A DNA stretch of 64,000 nucleotides from assembly GCA_910576325.1 (NCBI GenBank), contig CAJTIM010000011.1, forward strand, positions 62,001 through 126,000. Direction: 5' to 3'. The translations under genes and the position numbers were made by a program. Positions 1 to 7,558 of the stretch are shown here, one piece after another; position 1 is the first letter of the stretch, and each line of letters begins with the position of its first letter. This DNA is from Clostridia bacterium. GTDB taxonomy: Bacteria > Bacillota > Clostridia > Lachnospirales > Lachnospiraceae. The notes beneath the pieces were generated by a model. It saw only the letters and a list, made by a program, of their open reading frames with translations. It had not been told where the DNA came from and did no database searches.

Positions 1-1
1 G

Positions 2-712
2 TACGGCCCGGGGAATGAGCTGCTTCTTAAAGCTGTGGAAGAGCAGAAGCCGGACGCCGTTCTGGTTGCAGGCGATATGCTGATTGCCCACAGTGAGGGA
101 TCCTTTACTCCGGCCCTGGACCTTTTTCGCAGGCTGCAGGAGCGAAGGCTTCCCGTTTTTTATGGGAACGGTAATCATGAATACCGTATGAGGCTTCGTC
201 CGAAGATTTACGGAACCATGTACCAGGAGTATGCAAAAGGGCTTCGGGATTGCGGTGTGGTTCTGTTGGAAAATCAGAGTACTCTTTTTGAAAAAAATGG
301 ACTTAAGATGCGGATCTACGGTTTTGAGCTTGACTGGCGGTATTACGAGAGACGGAACCATATCCCTTTTCAGGCGGAAGAACTGACAAAAGCTTTTGGT
401 GTGCCGGACAGGGATTGCTACAATATTCTTCTGGCCCACAATCCTGTGTACTTTGACAGCTATGCAGCATGGGGGGCGGATCTGACCGTATCCGGGCATC
501 TTCATGGAGGAATTATTCGGATTCCGGGGATTGGAGGAGTGATTTCTCCTCAGGCAAAGCTGTTTCCGAAGTATGATGCAGGTCATTTTAAGAAGGACGG
601 CAAAAATCTGGTGGTGAGCCGGGGGCTTGGCACGCACACGGTCAATATTCGCATTTTTAATCCGGCGGAGCTGTCTGTGATTCATCTGCATCCGAAGGAC
701 GGCAAGGAATAA
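2..712 (+). CDS. Metallophosphoesterase (5' end outside window)
   Basis: Calcineurin-like metallophosphoesterase, probably hydrolysing a phosphoester at a two-metal centre. The reading frame is open to the left edge, so the start and the first metal-binding motif lie outside; 236 residues are visible, beginning with YGPGNE. Family motifs seen are a GD pair (VAGDM), GNGNHE (the GNH[E/D] motif) about 60 residues in, an LAHNP segment and GHLHGG near the C-terminus, which supplies the last metal-binding histidines. An internal GTG at 35 could be miscalled as the start but would cut into the fold. The substrate cannot be told; family members range from nucleotidases to lipid phosphatases. It precedes scpA by about 140 bases that hold a family A repeat. 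Confidence 0.85.
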   Translation, partial: YGPGNELLLKAVEEQKPDAVLVAGDMLIAHSEGSFTPALDLFRRLQERRLPVFYGNGNHEYRMRLRPKIYGTMYQEYAKGLRDCGVVLLENQSTLFEKNGLKMRIYGFELDWRYYERRNHIPFQAEELTKAFGVPDRDCYNILLAHNPVYFDSYAAWGADLTVSGHLHGGIIRIPGIGGVISPQAKLFPKYDAGHFKKDGKNLVVSRGLGTHTVNIRIFNPAELSVIHLHPKDGKE

Positions 713-728
713 CGGAGTATTTTGGAAC

Positions 729-836
729 TGGAATCGTTTTCTTATCCGTGCATAAATGGATTTTCGGGCGCATGGTTTTGTGACTGGAACTAGATTTGTG
801 ATTGGTGTATGGATAAGGTGTTACGGAATTGGAATA
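729..836 (+). repeat. Family A structured repeat before scpA (diverged copy)
   Basis: A degenerate member of the palindromic repeat family best seen inside the Rnf operon. It begins and ends with a CTGGAAT-type motif (729 and about 830), contains GTGCATAAAT, a GGGCGCATG apex and GATTTGTGATTGGTGTATGG, and closes with TTACGGAATTGGAAT. The outer TTATCC/GGATAA helix is preserved. It ends just before the scpA ribosome binding site. Confidence 0.7.
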
Positions 837-853
837 AAGATGGAGATGGGATT

Positions 854-1600
854 ATGGGCATTCCCGTAAAATTACCGATATTTGAAGGTCCTCTGGATCT
901 TCTTCTGCATTTGATAGAGAGTAACAAAATTGATATTTATGATATTCCGATTGTGATGATCACGGATCAGTATATGGAGTATATCCGGGCTATGGAGACG
1001 AAGGATCTCAATACCATGAGTGAATTTCTGGTGATGGCGGCGACGCTTCTGGAGATTAAGGCCAAGCTTCTGCTTCCGGCTGAGGTGGACGAGGAAGGGG
1101 AGGAGATTGACCCCAGGGCCGAGCTGGTGGAGCGTCTTTTGGAGTACAAGATGTATAAGTATATGGCCCTGGAGCTGAAAGACCGTCAGAGTTTGGCGGC
1201 TAAGGTTCTTTATAAGGAGGCAACGATTCCTGACGAGGTGGCTTCTTACATTGAGCCTGTGGATTTGGATGAGCTTGTGGGGGATCTGACCCTTCGGAAG
1301 CTTAACGAGATTTTTAAATCGATTCTGCGCAGGCAGGAGGACAAGATTGATCCGGTGCGCAGCAAGTTTGGGGATATTGAAAAGGAAGAGGTCAGCTTGG
1401 AGGATAAAATGTCCTCTGTGGAGGCTTATATCCAGGAGCATAAGCGTTTTAGCTTTCGGAATCTTTTGGAGCAGGAAGCGAAGAAGAGTAAGATTCATGT
1501 GATTGTGACTTTTTTGGCGGTGCTGGAGCTGATGAAGACTGGGAAGATTACTGTGCGGCAGGATGAGACTTTTGGGGAGATTTTGATTGAGGCGTTTTAG
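854..1600 (+). CDS. scpA: Segregation and condensation protein A
   Basis: Kleisin subunit of the bacterial SMC-ScpAB condensin, which organises and segregates the chromosome. The N-terminus carries the ScpA hallmark FEGPLDLLLHLI followed by DIYDIPI, the segment that contacts the Smc neck; the C-terminal part (about residues 165-248) is the winged-helix domain that binds the Smc head and ends in GEILIEAF. The start at 854 (MGIPVKLP) is preferred because family members begin close to this point and a GGAGATGGG sequence precedes it. An in-frame ATG at 809 would add 15 residues encoded by the upstream repeat. scpB follows after 38 bases, so the two are probably co-transcribed. Confidence 0.95.
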   Translation: MGIPVKLPIFEGPLDLLLHLIESNKIDIYDIPIVMITDQYMEYIRAMETKDLNTMSEFLVMAATLLEIKAKLLLPAEVDEEGEEIDPRAELVERLLEYKMYKYMALELKDRQSLAAKVLYKEATIPDEVASYIEPVDLDELVGDLTLRKLNEIFKSILRRQEDKIDPVRSKFGDIEKEEVSLEDKMSSVEAYIQEHKRFSFRNLLEQEAKKSKIHVIVTFLAVLELMKTGKITVRQDETFGEILIEAF

Positions 1601-1638
1601 ATTGGGATTGTAAATCATGGAATTGTGAGGAATGGATT

Positions 1639-2211
1639 GTGGATGATCAAAGAATGATGGCAGTTATGGAGGCTATTTTGTTTACTATGGGGGACTCTGT
1701 GGAGATTGCTCATTTGGCAGGGGCATTGGAGGTGGAGACAAAAAAGGTATGGGAGCTGCTGCAGGGGATGAAGGAGCGGTATGAGATGGAGGATCGGGGG
1801 ATTCGGCTTTTGGAGCTTCAGGATGCCTGTCAGCTTTGTACGAAAACGGAGTATTATGATTATTTGATTCGTATTGCAAAGCAGCCGAAAAAGTATGCGC
1901 TTACGGAAGTGCTGCTGGAGACGCTTTCTATTGTGGCTTATAAGCAGCCGGTGACAAGGCTGGAGATTGAGAAGATCCGCGGGGTTAAGTGTGATCATGC
2001 GGTGAATAAGCTGGTGGAGTATGGATTGATTGAAGAGGTGGGGCGCCTGGATGCTCCGGGGCGTCCGCTTTTGTTTGGTACTACGGAGGATTTTTTGCGG
2101 AGCTTTGGTGTGTCCTCTACGGAGGAGCTTCCCCGGATGAGTGCGGAGCAGATTGAAGATTTTAAGGAAGAGGCGGAGGAAGAGATCCAGCAGAAGATTA
2201 ACAAGAAGTGA
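1639..2211 (+). CDS. scpB: Segregation and condensation protein B
   Basis: Winged-helix subunit that binds the central part of ScpA in the SMC-ScpAB complex. The 190-residue protein has the family features: MEAILFTMGDSVE near the N-terminus, LTEVLLETLSIVAYKQPVTR at the start of the second winged helix, the EIEKIRGV segment and the GRPLLFGTT signature followed by FLRSFG. The start is a GTG with GTGAGG nine bases upstream; an ATG at 1654 is an alternative that loses five residues. The acidic C-terminal tail (EEAEEEIQQK) is common in the family. Confidence 0.95.
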   Translation: MDDQRMMAVMEAILFTMGDSVEIAHLAGALEVETKKVWELLQGMKERYEMEDRGIRLLELQDACQLCTKTEYYDYLIRIAKQPKKYALTEVLLETLSIVAYKQPVTRLEIEKIRGVKCDHAVNKLVEYGLIEEVGRLDAPGRPLLFGTTEDFLRSFGVSSTEELPRMSAEQIEDFKEEAEEEIQQKINKK

Positions 2212-2342
2212 TATTGATATAAATTTTGAATTATAGCTTCTGGAATTTGAAATTTATGTACTTGGTGAACAAATGTTTGAGTTCCCCCCCTTGTTTTGCA
2301 GAGGGGAGCATTGAAAAATATACCTGAAAGGATCGAATGGTA

Positions 2343-3779
2343 ATGTATGATATTGTAATCATCGGAAGCGGTGTGTCCGGCGCAGTATCTGCCCGTGAAC
2401 TGTCTCGTTATCAGGCAGATATCTGTGTATTGGAAAAGGAGGAGGATGTCTGTTGTGGAACCTCCAAGGCAAACAGCGCCATAGTTCATGCAGGCTATGA
2501 TGCCGCTCCTGGTTCCTTGAAGGCAAAGCTCAATGTGCGGGGGAATGAGAGAATGGAAAGCCTGGCAAGAGAGCTTGATTTTCCCTTTGAGCGGACAGGC
2601 TCTCTGGTTCTGTGTTTTCAGGAGGCGGATTTTCCGAAGCTTAAAGCTCTTTATGACAGAGGGCAGGTAAATGGTGTGAGGGCTCTTCGGATTTTGAATC
2701 AAGAAGAAATTCTCGGTATGGAACCAAATGTGGCAGAGGATGTCTATGCTGCTTTGTATGCGCCTACAGCAGGAATTGTCTGTCCTTTCGGACTGAACAT
2801 TGCCTTGGCTGAAAATGCTTGTGCAAATGGTGTGGAATTTAAGTTTGGAACTGAGGTAAAAGACATAAAAAAGCTGGAGAACGGCTTTGCTCTTTATACG
2901 ACTAAGGGAGTCATAGAGGCAAGATATGTGGTCAACGCTGCCGGTCTTTACGGGGATGTAATTCATAATATGGTGAGTAAAAGGGAATTACGTCTGACGG
3001 CAAGGCGCGGTGACTACTGTCTTTTGGATAAGGAAGCAGGGAACCATGTAACCAGGACAATTTTCCAGCTGCCGGATGAGAGGGGGAAGGGGATACTCGT
3101 TACGCCGACCGTTCATGGCAATCTTCTCATGGGCCCTACGGCTATAGAGACAGAGGACAAGGAAGGAACCAATACCACCCAAGAGGGCCTTGAACAGGTG
3201 CTTAAAAAGGCAGGAAGAAGTGTGAGAAATCTTCCCTTAAGGCAGACGATTACTTCCTTTGCCGGACTTCGTGCCCATGCTCAGGGGGATGATTTTATCA
3301 TAGAAGAAGCGGAGGATGTGAAGGGTTTTATTGATTGCATTGGCATAGAATCTCCTGGAATTGCGAGTTGTCCTGCAATCGGGGAAATGGTGGCTTCAAT
3401 ATTAAGGGAAAAAATGAATCTCAAGGAAAAAGGGGAATTTATTTCTGCAAGAAAAGGCGTTCTCAATCCCAATACCCTGAGCACGGAGGCGAGAAACGCC
3501 TTGATTCAGGAGAAGCCCGCCTATGGCAATTTGATCTGCCGCTGCGAGATGATTTCCGAGGGAGAAATCCTCGATGCCATACACCGATCCTTAGGGGCAA
3601 AGTCCTTAGACGGCATCAAGCGAAGAACGAGGGTCGGAATGGGACGGTGCCAGGGAGGATTCTGCGCGCCGAGGGTTATGGAGATCTTGGCCAGGGAGCT
3701 TGGTATGAATATCAGGGATATCACAAAATCCGGCGGTGCATCTCGGATGCTTTCCGGTGTTAATAAGGACACTCAGTAA
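2343..3779 (+). CDS. FAD-dependent oxidoreductase, anaerobic glycerol-3-phosphate dehydrogenase-like, with BFD [2Fe-2S] domain
   Basis: Flavoprotein of the GlpA/DAO type. It has an N-terminal Rossmann FAD site (IIGSGVSGAVSARELSRY), the CCGTSKANSAIVHAGYD segment typical of glycerol-3-phosphate and 2-hydroxyacid dehydrogenases, and a C-terminal BFD-like iron-sulfur domain with cysteines in ICRCE and GRCQGGFC (about residues 400-445). With the next two genes it forms the recurring trio found in clostridia, thought to oxidise glycerol 3-phosphate and pass electrons through the second flavoprotein. No glpK or glpF is nearby, so another hydroxyacid substrate is possible. The start at 2343 sits 10 bases after GAAAGGA; the ATG at 2337 is too close to it. 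Confidence 0.85.
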   Translation: MYDIVIIGSGVSGAVSARELSRYQADICVLEKEEDVCCGTSKANSAIVHAGYDAAPGSLKAKLNVRGNERMESLARELDFPFERTGSLVLCFQEADFPKLKALYDRGQVNGVRALRILNQEEILGMEPNVAEDVYAALYAPTAGIVCPFGLNIALAENACANGVEFKFGTEVKDIKKLENGFALYTTKGVIEARYVVNAAGLYGDVIHNMVSKRELRLTARRGDYCLLDKEAGNHVTRTIFQLPDERGKGILVTPTVHGNLLMGPTAIETEDKEGTNTTQEGLEQVLKKAGRSVRNLPLRQTITSFAGLRAHAQGDDFIIEEAEDVKGFIDCIGIESPGIASCPAIGEMVASILREKMNLKEKGEFISARKGVLNPNTLSTEARNALIQEKPAYGNLICRCEMISEGEILDAIHRSLGAKSLDGIKRRTRVGMGRCQGGFCAPRVMEILARELGMNIRDITKSGGASRMLSGVNKDTQ

Positions 3780-3891
3780 AAGCTTAGAGGCTTTAGTAAT
3801 ATATCTGTCCCGTATTTTAAGAAAAATGATGCCATATAGCTCTCCAGAGCTGATGTGATTTTGCAACAGGAAAGGGATAAGACTGTAAAAT

Positions 3892-5160
3892 ATGAAAAGC
3901 TACGATATTGTCATTATCGGCGGAGGCCCTGCGGGTCTTGCAGCTGCTATTTCGGCCAAGGAAAGCGGAATCGGGAGTGTTTTAATCCTGGAGCGTGACC
4001 GAGAGCTTGGCGGCATTTTAAATCAGTGTATCCATAATGGCTTCGGCCTTCATACATTCAAAGAAGAGCTTACAGGACCGGAATATGCGGAGCGTTTTAT
4101 CAGCCGGGTAAAGGAGCTGAAGATTGAATACCGCTTAAATACCATGGTTATAAATATCAGCCATGGGAAGCTTGTGACGGCAATGAACCGGGAGGAAGGC
4201 TTGTTTGAGCTTCAGGCCAGAGCAGTGATTCTGGCTATGGGCTGCCGGGAAAGGCCGAGAGGAGCTCTCAATATTCCCGGATATCGCCCGGCTGGTATTT
4301 ATTCTGCGGGAACGGCCCAGCGGCTTGTGAATATGGAAGGCATACTGCCGGGCCGCGAGGTTGTGATTCTCGGTTCCGGTGATATTGGGCTGATTATGGC
4401 AAGAAGAATGACGCTGGAGGGCGCAAGAGTTCAGGTTGTTGCAGAGCTTATGCCGTACTCCGGCGGACTGAAGCGAAATATTGTCCAGTGCCTTGATGAC
4501 TATGACATTCCGCTGAAATTAAGTCATACTGTGATAGATATCAAGGGAAAGGAACGTGTGGAAGGCGTTACATTGGCGGAGGTTGACGAGCAGGGAAAGC
4601 CCATCCCCGGCACGGAGGAGGACTATGCCTGTGATACGCTTCTTCTTTCCGTGGGATTGATACCAGAAAATGAGCTGTCAAAGGGAATGGGCGTGGAGCT
4701 GAATCCGGCCACCTCCGGGCCGAGGGTCAATGAAAGTCTGGAAACAGTCCTGGAAGGTGTATTTGCCTGCGGGAACGTACTGCATGTGCATGATCTGGTG
4801 GATTTTGTGTCGGAGGAAGCAGCGGCGGCAGGCAGACACGCAGCGGCCTATGTGAAAAATACAGATGGGTGGAAAGCAAAATCCGGCGGCATATGGCTGG
4901 AGCCAGGAGCCGGAGTGCGCTACACGGTTCCGCAAACGATTTACACAGCCCGAATGGAGGAGAAGCTTCCCCTGCGCTTTCGGGTGGACAGGGTATATCA
5001 GAACTGCTATGTAAGTGTTTATTTTGATGATAAGAGGATGTTCCACCGCAGGCGCCGAATAGCGGCTCCCGGGGAGATGGAGGAGTTCGTCCTTGAGAGG
5101 GAGACACTTTTGCACTATCCGAATTTAAAGCGGATAACCATAAGGATTGAGAGGGAGTGA
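3892..5160 (+). CDS. NAD(P)/FAD-dependent oxidoreductase (GlpB/NoxA-like partner)
   Basis: Pyridine-nucleotide disulfide-type flavoprotein of 422 residues. It has two dinucleotide sites: IIGGGPAGLAAAI at the N-terminus for FAD and VVILGSGDIGLIMARR at about residue 158 for NAD(P). The family hallmarks QCIHNGFGLH and AMGCRERPRGAL are present, as is the GVFACGN segment that closes the FAD site. It lacks the redox-active CxxxxC of thioredoxin-type reductases. It lies 112 bases after the GlpA-like gene and overlaps or abuts the DUF1667 gene, which supports a three-subunit membrane-peripheral dehydrogenase. The electron acceptor is not evident from the sequence. Confidence 0.88.
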   Translation: MKSYDIVIIGGGPAGLAAAISAKESGIGSVLILERDRELGGILNQCIHNGFGLHTFKEELTGPEYAERFISRVKELKIEYRLNTMVINISHGKLVTAMNREEGLFELQARAVILAMGCRERPRGALNIPGYRPAGIYSAGTAQRLVNMEGILPGREVVILGSGDIGLIMARRMTLEGARVQVVAELMPYSGGLKRNIVQCLDDYDIPLKLSHTVIDIKGKERVEGVTLAEVDEQGKPIPGTEEDYACDTLLLSVGLIPENELSKGMGVELNPATSGPRVNESLETVLEGVFACGNVLHVHDLVDFVSEEAAAAGRHAAAYVKNTDGWKAKSGGIWLEPGAGVRYTVPQTIYTARMEEKLPLRFRVDRVYQNCYVSVYFDDKRMFHRRRRIAAPGEMEEFVLERETLLHYPNLKRITIRIERE

Positions 5161-5165
5161 GCCTC

Positions 5166-5558
5166 GTGGAAATAAAAAATCTGATCTGTATTAATTGTCC
5201 GTTAGGCTGCGCTCTTACGGTTGAAATGGATGGAAAAAACATTCTTGGGATAAAAGGAAATACCTGCAAACGGGGAAAGGTATACGCCCGTAATGAGGTG
5301 ACTTCTCCGGTGCGGATGGTTACAACGACCGTTCCGATTATCGGCGGAAGCCTTCCAGTGCTGTCGGTAAAGACAAGGGAGGCCATTCCCAAAGAAAAAA
5401 TATTTGCCTGTATTCGGGCACTTAGAAACATTCGGCTTCAGGCGCCGGTCCGCATCGGGGATGTGATTCTAAAAAATGTGGCCGGTACGGGGGTGGAGAT
5501 TGTGGCTACAAAGAATGTGGATGCCGCAGCCAGGGAAGCGGGCAGTATATATGAGTGA
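5166..5558 (+). CDS. DUF1667 domain protein, third member of the flavoprotein trio
   Basis: A 130-residue protein of the DUF1667 family. The N-terminus carries CINCPLGC and then a lone cysteine in NTCKRG, giving four cysteines that probably bind an iron-sulfur cluster or zinc. The middle has the conserved EVTSPVRMVTTTV segment and the end has a VRIGDVI/LKN-type motif. It almost always follows the GlpA-like and FAD/NAD genes, so an electron-transfer or assembly role in that complex is inferred. The GTG at 5166 is chosen because AGGGAG lies eight bases upstream; a GTG at 5157 overlapping the previous stop codon is a second possibility. Confidence 0.85.
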   Translation: MEIKNLICINCPLGCALTVEMDGKNILGIKGNTCKRGKVYARNEVTSPVRMVTTTVPIIGGSLPVLSVKTREAIPKEKIFACIRALRNIRLQAPVRIGDVILKNVAGTGVEIVATKNVDAAAREAGSIYE

Positions 5559-5654
5559 GAAGAAATTTGAAGGCCTTTTTCGGAAGCAGCACCGGGTTTG
5601 CAGAAGAACTTGAGGATAAGAAATTTACATCACACTATTTGCATTTAAAATTTC

Positions 5655-5683
5655 TTGTAAAAAACTATAAAACGGAGTACAAT
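5655..5683 (+). promoter_or_regulatory. Sigma-A promoter for the 537-aa membrane protein gene
   Basis: TTGTAA (5655-5660), a 17-base spacer and TACAAT (5678-5683). The leader of about 110 bases that follows can form several short hairpins: ATATCC/GGATAT near 5691-5709, TATCCC/GGGATA near 5713-5742 and TACCC/GGGTA at 5766-5778, before the GAAAAGGAAGG ribosome binding site. Confidence 0.65.
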
Positions 5684-5801
5684 ACCTCTTATATCCAAAC
5701 ATAAGGATATCGTATCCCATGAACACATACCCTTTTGGGATAGGTGGATTTTATCCGGCAAAGTATACCCTGCGGGTAACCCATGAAAAGGAAGGAATTA
5801 A

Positions 5802-7415
5802 ATGAAAAAATCCCTAAAAAAGCTGCCTCTTATCATCGTACTGCTTCTGGCGGCCTGCATCTACTACTATGTAACCATCCCAGCCTTCAACATCCACGCC
5901 ACAGGAACCTGGATGTTTCTAATCTGCGGCTGGGCAGTCATCGTCCTCCTGTTTTCCTGGAGAAAAATCCGCTTCACAAAGACCGGAAAACTGGAGTATG
6001 AAAAGGAAAAAGGCTTCACCTTCACCAAGCTGGGCTTCGGAATCCTGGTTCTGCTGGTGGCAATATTGCTGATAGGAAGCCTGCTTTCCTCCCCCATTAT
6101 CAATGCAAAAAAATACCAGCAGCTTCTGACCGTGGAGAACCGTGAGTTTACCGAGGACATCAAGCCCGTAGACTACAACCAGATTCCGCTTCTCGACAAA
6201 GCCTCTGCGGAGCTTTTGGGCAACCGGAAAATGGGAACTATGGTGGAATACGTGTCCCAGTTTGAGGTGAGCAGCATCTACAGCCAGATCAACTACCGGG
6301 GAAAGCCTGTCCGTGTAACACCACTTGTCTACGCCAGCCCCATCAAATGGCTGACCAATCAGGCAGACGGTATCCCGGCTTACATTATGATCGATATGGC
6401 GACCCAGGAGACGGAGTGCGTCAAGCTGGAGCAGCCCATTCGCTATTCCATGTCCGAATACTTCGGGCGGAATATTTACCGCCATCTGCGTTTTAATTAC
6501 CCCACCTATATTTTCGATCAGCTAAGCTTTGAGATTGACGACGAGGGAACCCCATACTGGATCTGTCCGGTGAAGCAGTTCAATGTAGGCTTATTCGGCG
6601 GTCAGACCATAGGAAAAGTGGTGCTCTGCAATGCCGTTACCGGAGAAACCCAGAGCATGGATGTGGATCAGGTGCCGGAGTGGGTGGATCGCGTATATCC
6701 GGCAGATCTGCTGGTACAGCTTTACGACTATCACGGCATCCTGAAAAACGGTTATTTCAACAGTATCTTAGGGCAGCGCGGCTGTCTGAGGACCACGGAC
6801 GGCTTCAACTATATTGCGATGGATGACGACGTGTGGGTGTACACCGGAGTGACCTCCGTGTCGGGAGACGAGTCTAACGTAGGCTTTGTGCTGATGAATC
6901 AGCGTACGATGGAGACGCGCTACTACACCTGCGCCGGGGCGGAAGAGTATTCCGCTATGTCCTCCGCGGAAGGGCAGGTGCAAAACCTGGGCTATCGGGC
7001 GGCATTTCCATTACTATTGAATATCTCCGGCGAACCCACCTACTTCCTGGCATTAAAGGACGGGGCCGGCCTGGTGAAAAAATACGCAATGGTAAATATT
7101 CAGCGTTATCAGATAGTGGCAATCGGCGACACCGCCGCGGAATGTGAAAAAGCCTACCGCGTCTTAATGGCGGAAAATCAGATTACGCAGACAGACGAGG
7201 ACGCTATCCGGGAGCGTACCGGCATTATCCGCAAGATTACTTCCGGTGTTATAGAAGGCAACACCTATTATTATCTGATGCTGGAAAACTCCGAGGATAT
7301 CTTTGAAATCAGTCTGGCTGATTTTGTAGAGATCGTCCGCTATGAGCCGGGTGACCGGATCACGATGAACTGTCTGGAAGGAACAAAAACCTGGGAGGTT
7401 ATGGAGTTGAAATAA
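5802..7415 (+). CDS. Membrane-anchored protein of unknown function
   Basis: A 537-residue protein not confidently assigned to a family. Three hydrophobic segments are visible at the N-terminus (about residues 8-27, 37-52 and 73-95), with basic KIRFTKTGK between the second and third. The remaining 440 residues are soluble and mixed alpha/beta, with repeated short strands and aromatic-rich stretches (GTPYWICPVKQ, YYTCAGAEEY), and a C-terminal part (about 465-537) that looks like a small beta-barrel ending in TKTWEVMELK. It may be a cell-surface or membrane-linked enzyme. It is monocistronic: its own promoter lies upstream and a terminator hairpin follows. The start has a good AAGGAAGG site. Confidence 0.75.
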   Translation: MKKSLKKLPLIIVLLLAACIYYYVTIPAFNIHATGTWMFLICGWAVIVLLFSWRKIRFTKTGKLEYEKEKGFTFTKLGFGILVLLVAILLIGSLLSSPIINAKKYQQLLTVENREFTEDIKPVDYNQIPLLDKASAELLGNRKMGTMVEYVSQFEVSSIYSQINYRGKPVRVTPLVYASPIKWLTNQADGIPAYIMIDMATQETECVKLEQPIRYSMSEYFGRNIYRHLRFNYPTYIFDQLSFEIDDEGTPYWICPVKQFNVGLFGGQTIGKVVLCNAVTGETQSMDVDQVPEWVDRVYPADLLVQLYDYHGILKNGYFNSILGQRGCLRTTDGFNYIAMDDDVWVYTGVTSVSGDESNVGFVLMNQRTMETRYYTCAGAEEYSAMSSAEGQVQNLGYRAAFPLLLNISGEPTYFLALKDGAGLVKKYAMVNIQRYQIVAIGDTAAECEKAYRVLMAENQITQTDEDAIRERTGIIRKITSGVIEGNTYYYLMLENSEDIFEISLADFVEIVRYEPGDRITMNCLEGTKTWEVMELK

Positions 7416-7430
7416 GCGTCAATCCATCCG

Positions 7431-7457
7431 GGGGCAATTTGCTTGACAAATTGCCCC
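7431..7457 (+). terminator. Terminator hairpin overlapping the leuS promoter
   Basis: Perfect 11-bp stem GGGGCAATTTG / CAAATTGCCCC around a 5-base loop, followed by TCTGTGTTT. It ends the upstream transcription unit. The -35 box of the next promoter lies inside its loop and right arm. Confidence 0.75.
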
Positions 7458-7471
7458 TCTGTGTTTATGAT
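7443..7471 (+). promoter_or_regulatory. Sigma-A promoter of leuS
   Basis: Consensus -35 TTGACA (7443-7448), 17-base spacer and TATGAT (7466-7471). The implied leader is only about 80 bases, too short for a T-box riboswitch of normal size. Confidence 0.8.
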
Positions 7472-7558
7472 AAAATTTAGTGAAATCAGGCTCAATTCCG
7501 GCAAACAGCCAATTGATATTTCTTTAGAGCCGAAAAAGAGAAAGAGGAGTGTAAAATA

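Noticed and set aside
872-1618. A 248-codon open frame on the minus strand
   Set aside because: It is antisense to scpA, has low-complexity Leu/His/Arg composition and no ribosome binding site; the scpA reading is certain.
1995-2966. A 323-codon minus-strand frame across scpB and the flavoprotein gene
   Set aside because: It crosses two well-identified plus-strand genes and resembles no protein.
7472-7558. T-box riboswitch before leuS
   Set aside because: The leader is about 80 bases and no specifier loop or T-box sequence was found.
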